Assembly (NCBI GenBank): GCA_049976245.1
Contig: JBMFIQ010000005.1
Location: forward strand, 1 to 64,000
Direction of reading: 5' to 3'
DNA length: 64,000 nucleotides
Source of the DNA: Microbacter sp049976245
GTDB taxonomy: Bacteria > Bacteroidota > Bacteroidia > Bacteroidales > Paludibacteraceae
The first letter of the stretch is position 1. The number at the start of each line of letters is the position of its first letter. The translations under genes were made by a program, and so were the position numbers. The notes under the pieces were generated by a model. It saw nothing but the letters and a program-made list of their open reading frames with translations, had not been told where the DNA came from and ran no database searches. Shown in pieces: positions 63,954 through 64,000 of this stretch.

Positions 63954-64000
63954 ATGAAACGCTTATCCATTTACATTTTTAGTTTGTTCATTTTAACTTT
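63954..64000 (+). CDS. Start of an exported protein, cut by the window end
   Basis: Only the first 15 codons are present (MKRLSIYIFSLFILT). They read as a signal peptide, and a promoter lies just upstream. The family cannot be told. Confidence 0.6.
   Translation, partial: MKRLSIYIFSLFILT

Noticed and set aside
1..64000. tRNA, rRNA, prophage, plasmid or defence system
   Set aside because: Reading all gaps and gene products gave no cloverleaf, rRNA segment, integrase, transposase, toxin-antitoxin pair or restriction gene that I could support.

Overview
The window looks like a chromosomal segment of a low-GC member of the Bacteroidota, most likely Bacteroidales. The evidence is: an N-succinylornithine transcarbamylase of the Bacteroides type; Bacteroidota-restricted families (DUF2851, DUF4919, DUF3109, DUF349, PorQ); a carboxypeptidase-regulatory-domain outer-membrane barrel; and repeated promoter matches to TTTG-N19/20-TAnnTTTG with no Shine-Dalgarno sequences. 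I saw no rRNA, tRNA, CRISPR array, insertion sequence or prophage. Almost all genes are housekeeping.

Layout. 0.2-1.9 kb: argF' and argB (arginine by succinylated intermediates). 1.9-8.4 kb, minus strand: uvrB, a HAD phosphatase, a DUF4919 protein, a Gate-domain membrane protein, a NUDIX hydrolase and an archaeal-type phosphoglycerate mutase homologue. 8.9-13.3 kb: DUF2851 protein and a large outer-membrane barrel. 13.2-19.7 kb, minus: nitroreductase, UDP-glucose dehydrogenase, and an exopolysaccharide export set (BY-kinase plus two tandem Wza-like lipoproteins). 19.8-25.4 kb, minus: ung, a TPR protein, gyrA, ispE. 25.7-34.6 kb: dnaB, aspS, DUF3109, malic enzyme, folA, pyrD-pyrK. 34.7-39.3 kb: an XRE regulator beside an operator-rich AT-rich gap, rlmD, a glycosyltransferase, marC, dgkA, xseB. 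39.4-49.6 kb: rfbB, a DUF349 protein, a pseudouridine synthase, recR, engB, an acyltransferase, mtgA, lipB, porQ, cmk. 49.6-59.3 kb, minus: a solute-binding-like protein, parC, a lipid kinase, lolD, a lactonase, a prolyl oligopeptidase, deoC. 59.8-64 kb: an APC permease, an FKBP lipoprotein, lutB, and the start of an exported protein cut by the window end.

The most striking unexplained signal is a dispersed element of about 91 nt present in seven copies (111-207, 3954-4044, 8807-8897, 10207-10301, 13900-13990, 15391-15481, 47695-47785). Each copy ends exactly at a start codon (ATG, or GTG for uvrB). Five lead directly into unrelated genes (argF', uvrB, the DUF2851 gene, ugd, porQ), one into a 36-codon ORF coupled to the nitroreductase, and one is an orphan. 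The element has a conserved hairpin, a recurrent 22-codon upstream ORF, and an internal promoter-like TTTG-N18-TAnnGTTA. Canonical promoters upstream of copies at 8807 and 15391 suggest that it is transcribed as a 5' leader. A second, smaller regulatory feature is a set of palindromic TACAnnTGTA-type sites between the XRE regulator and rlmD.
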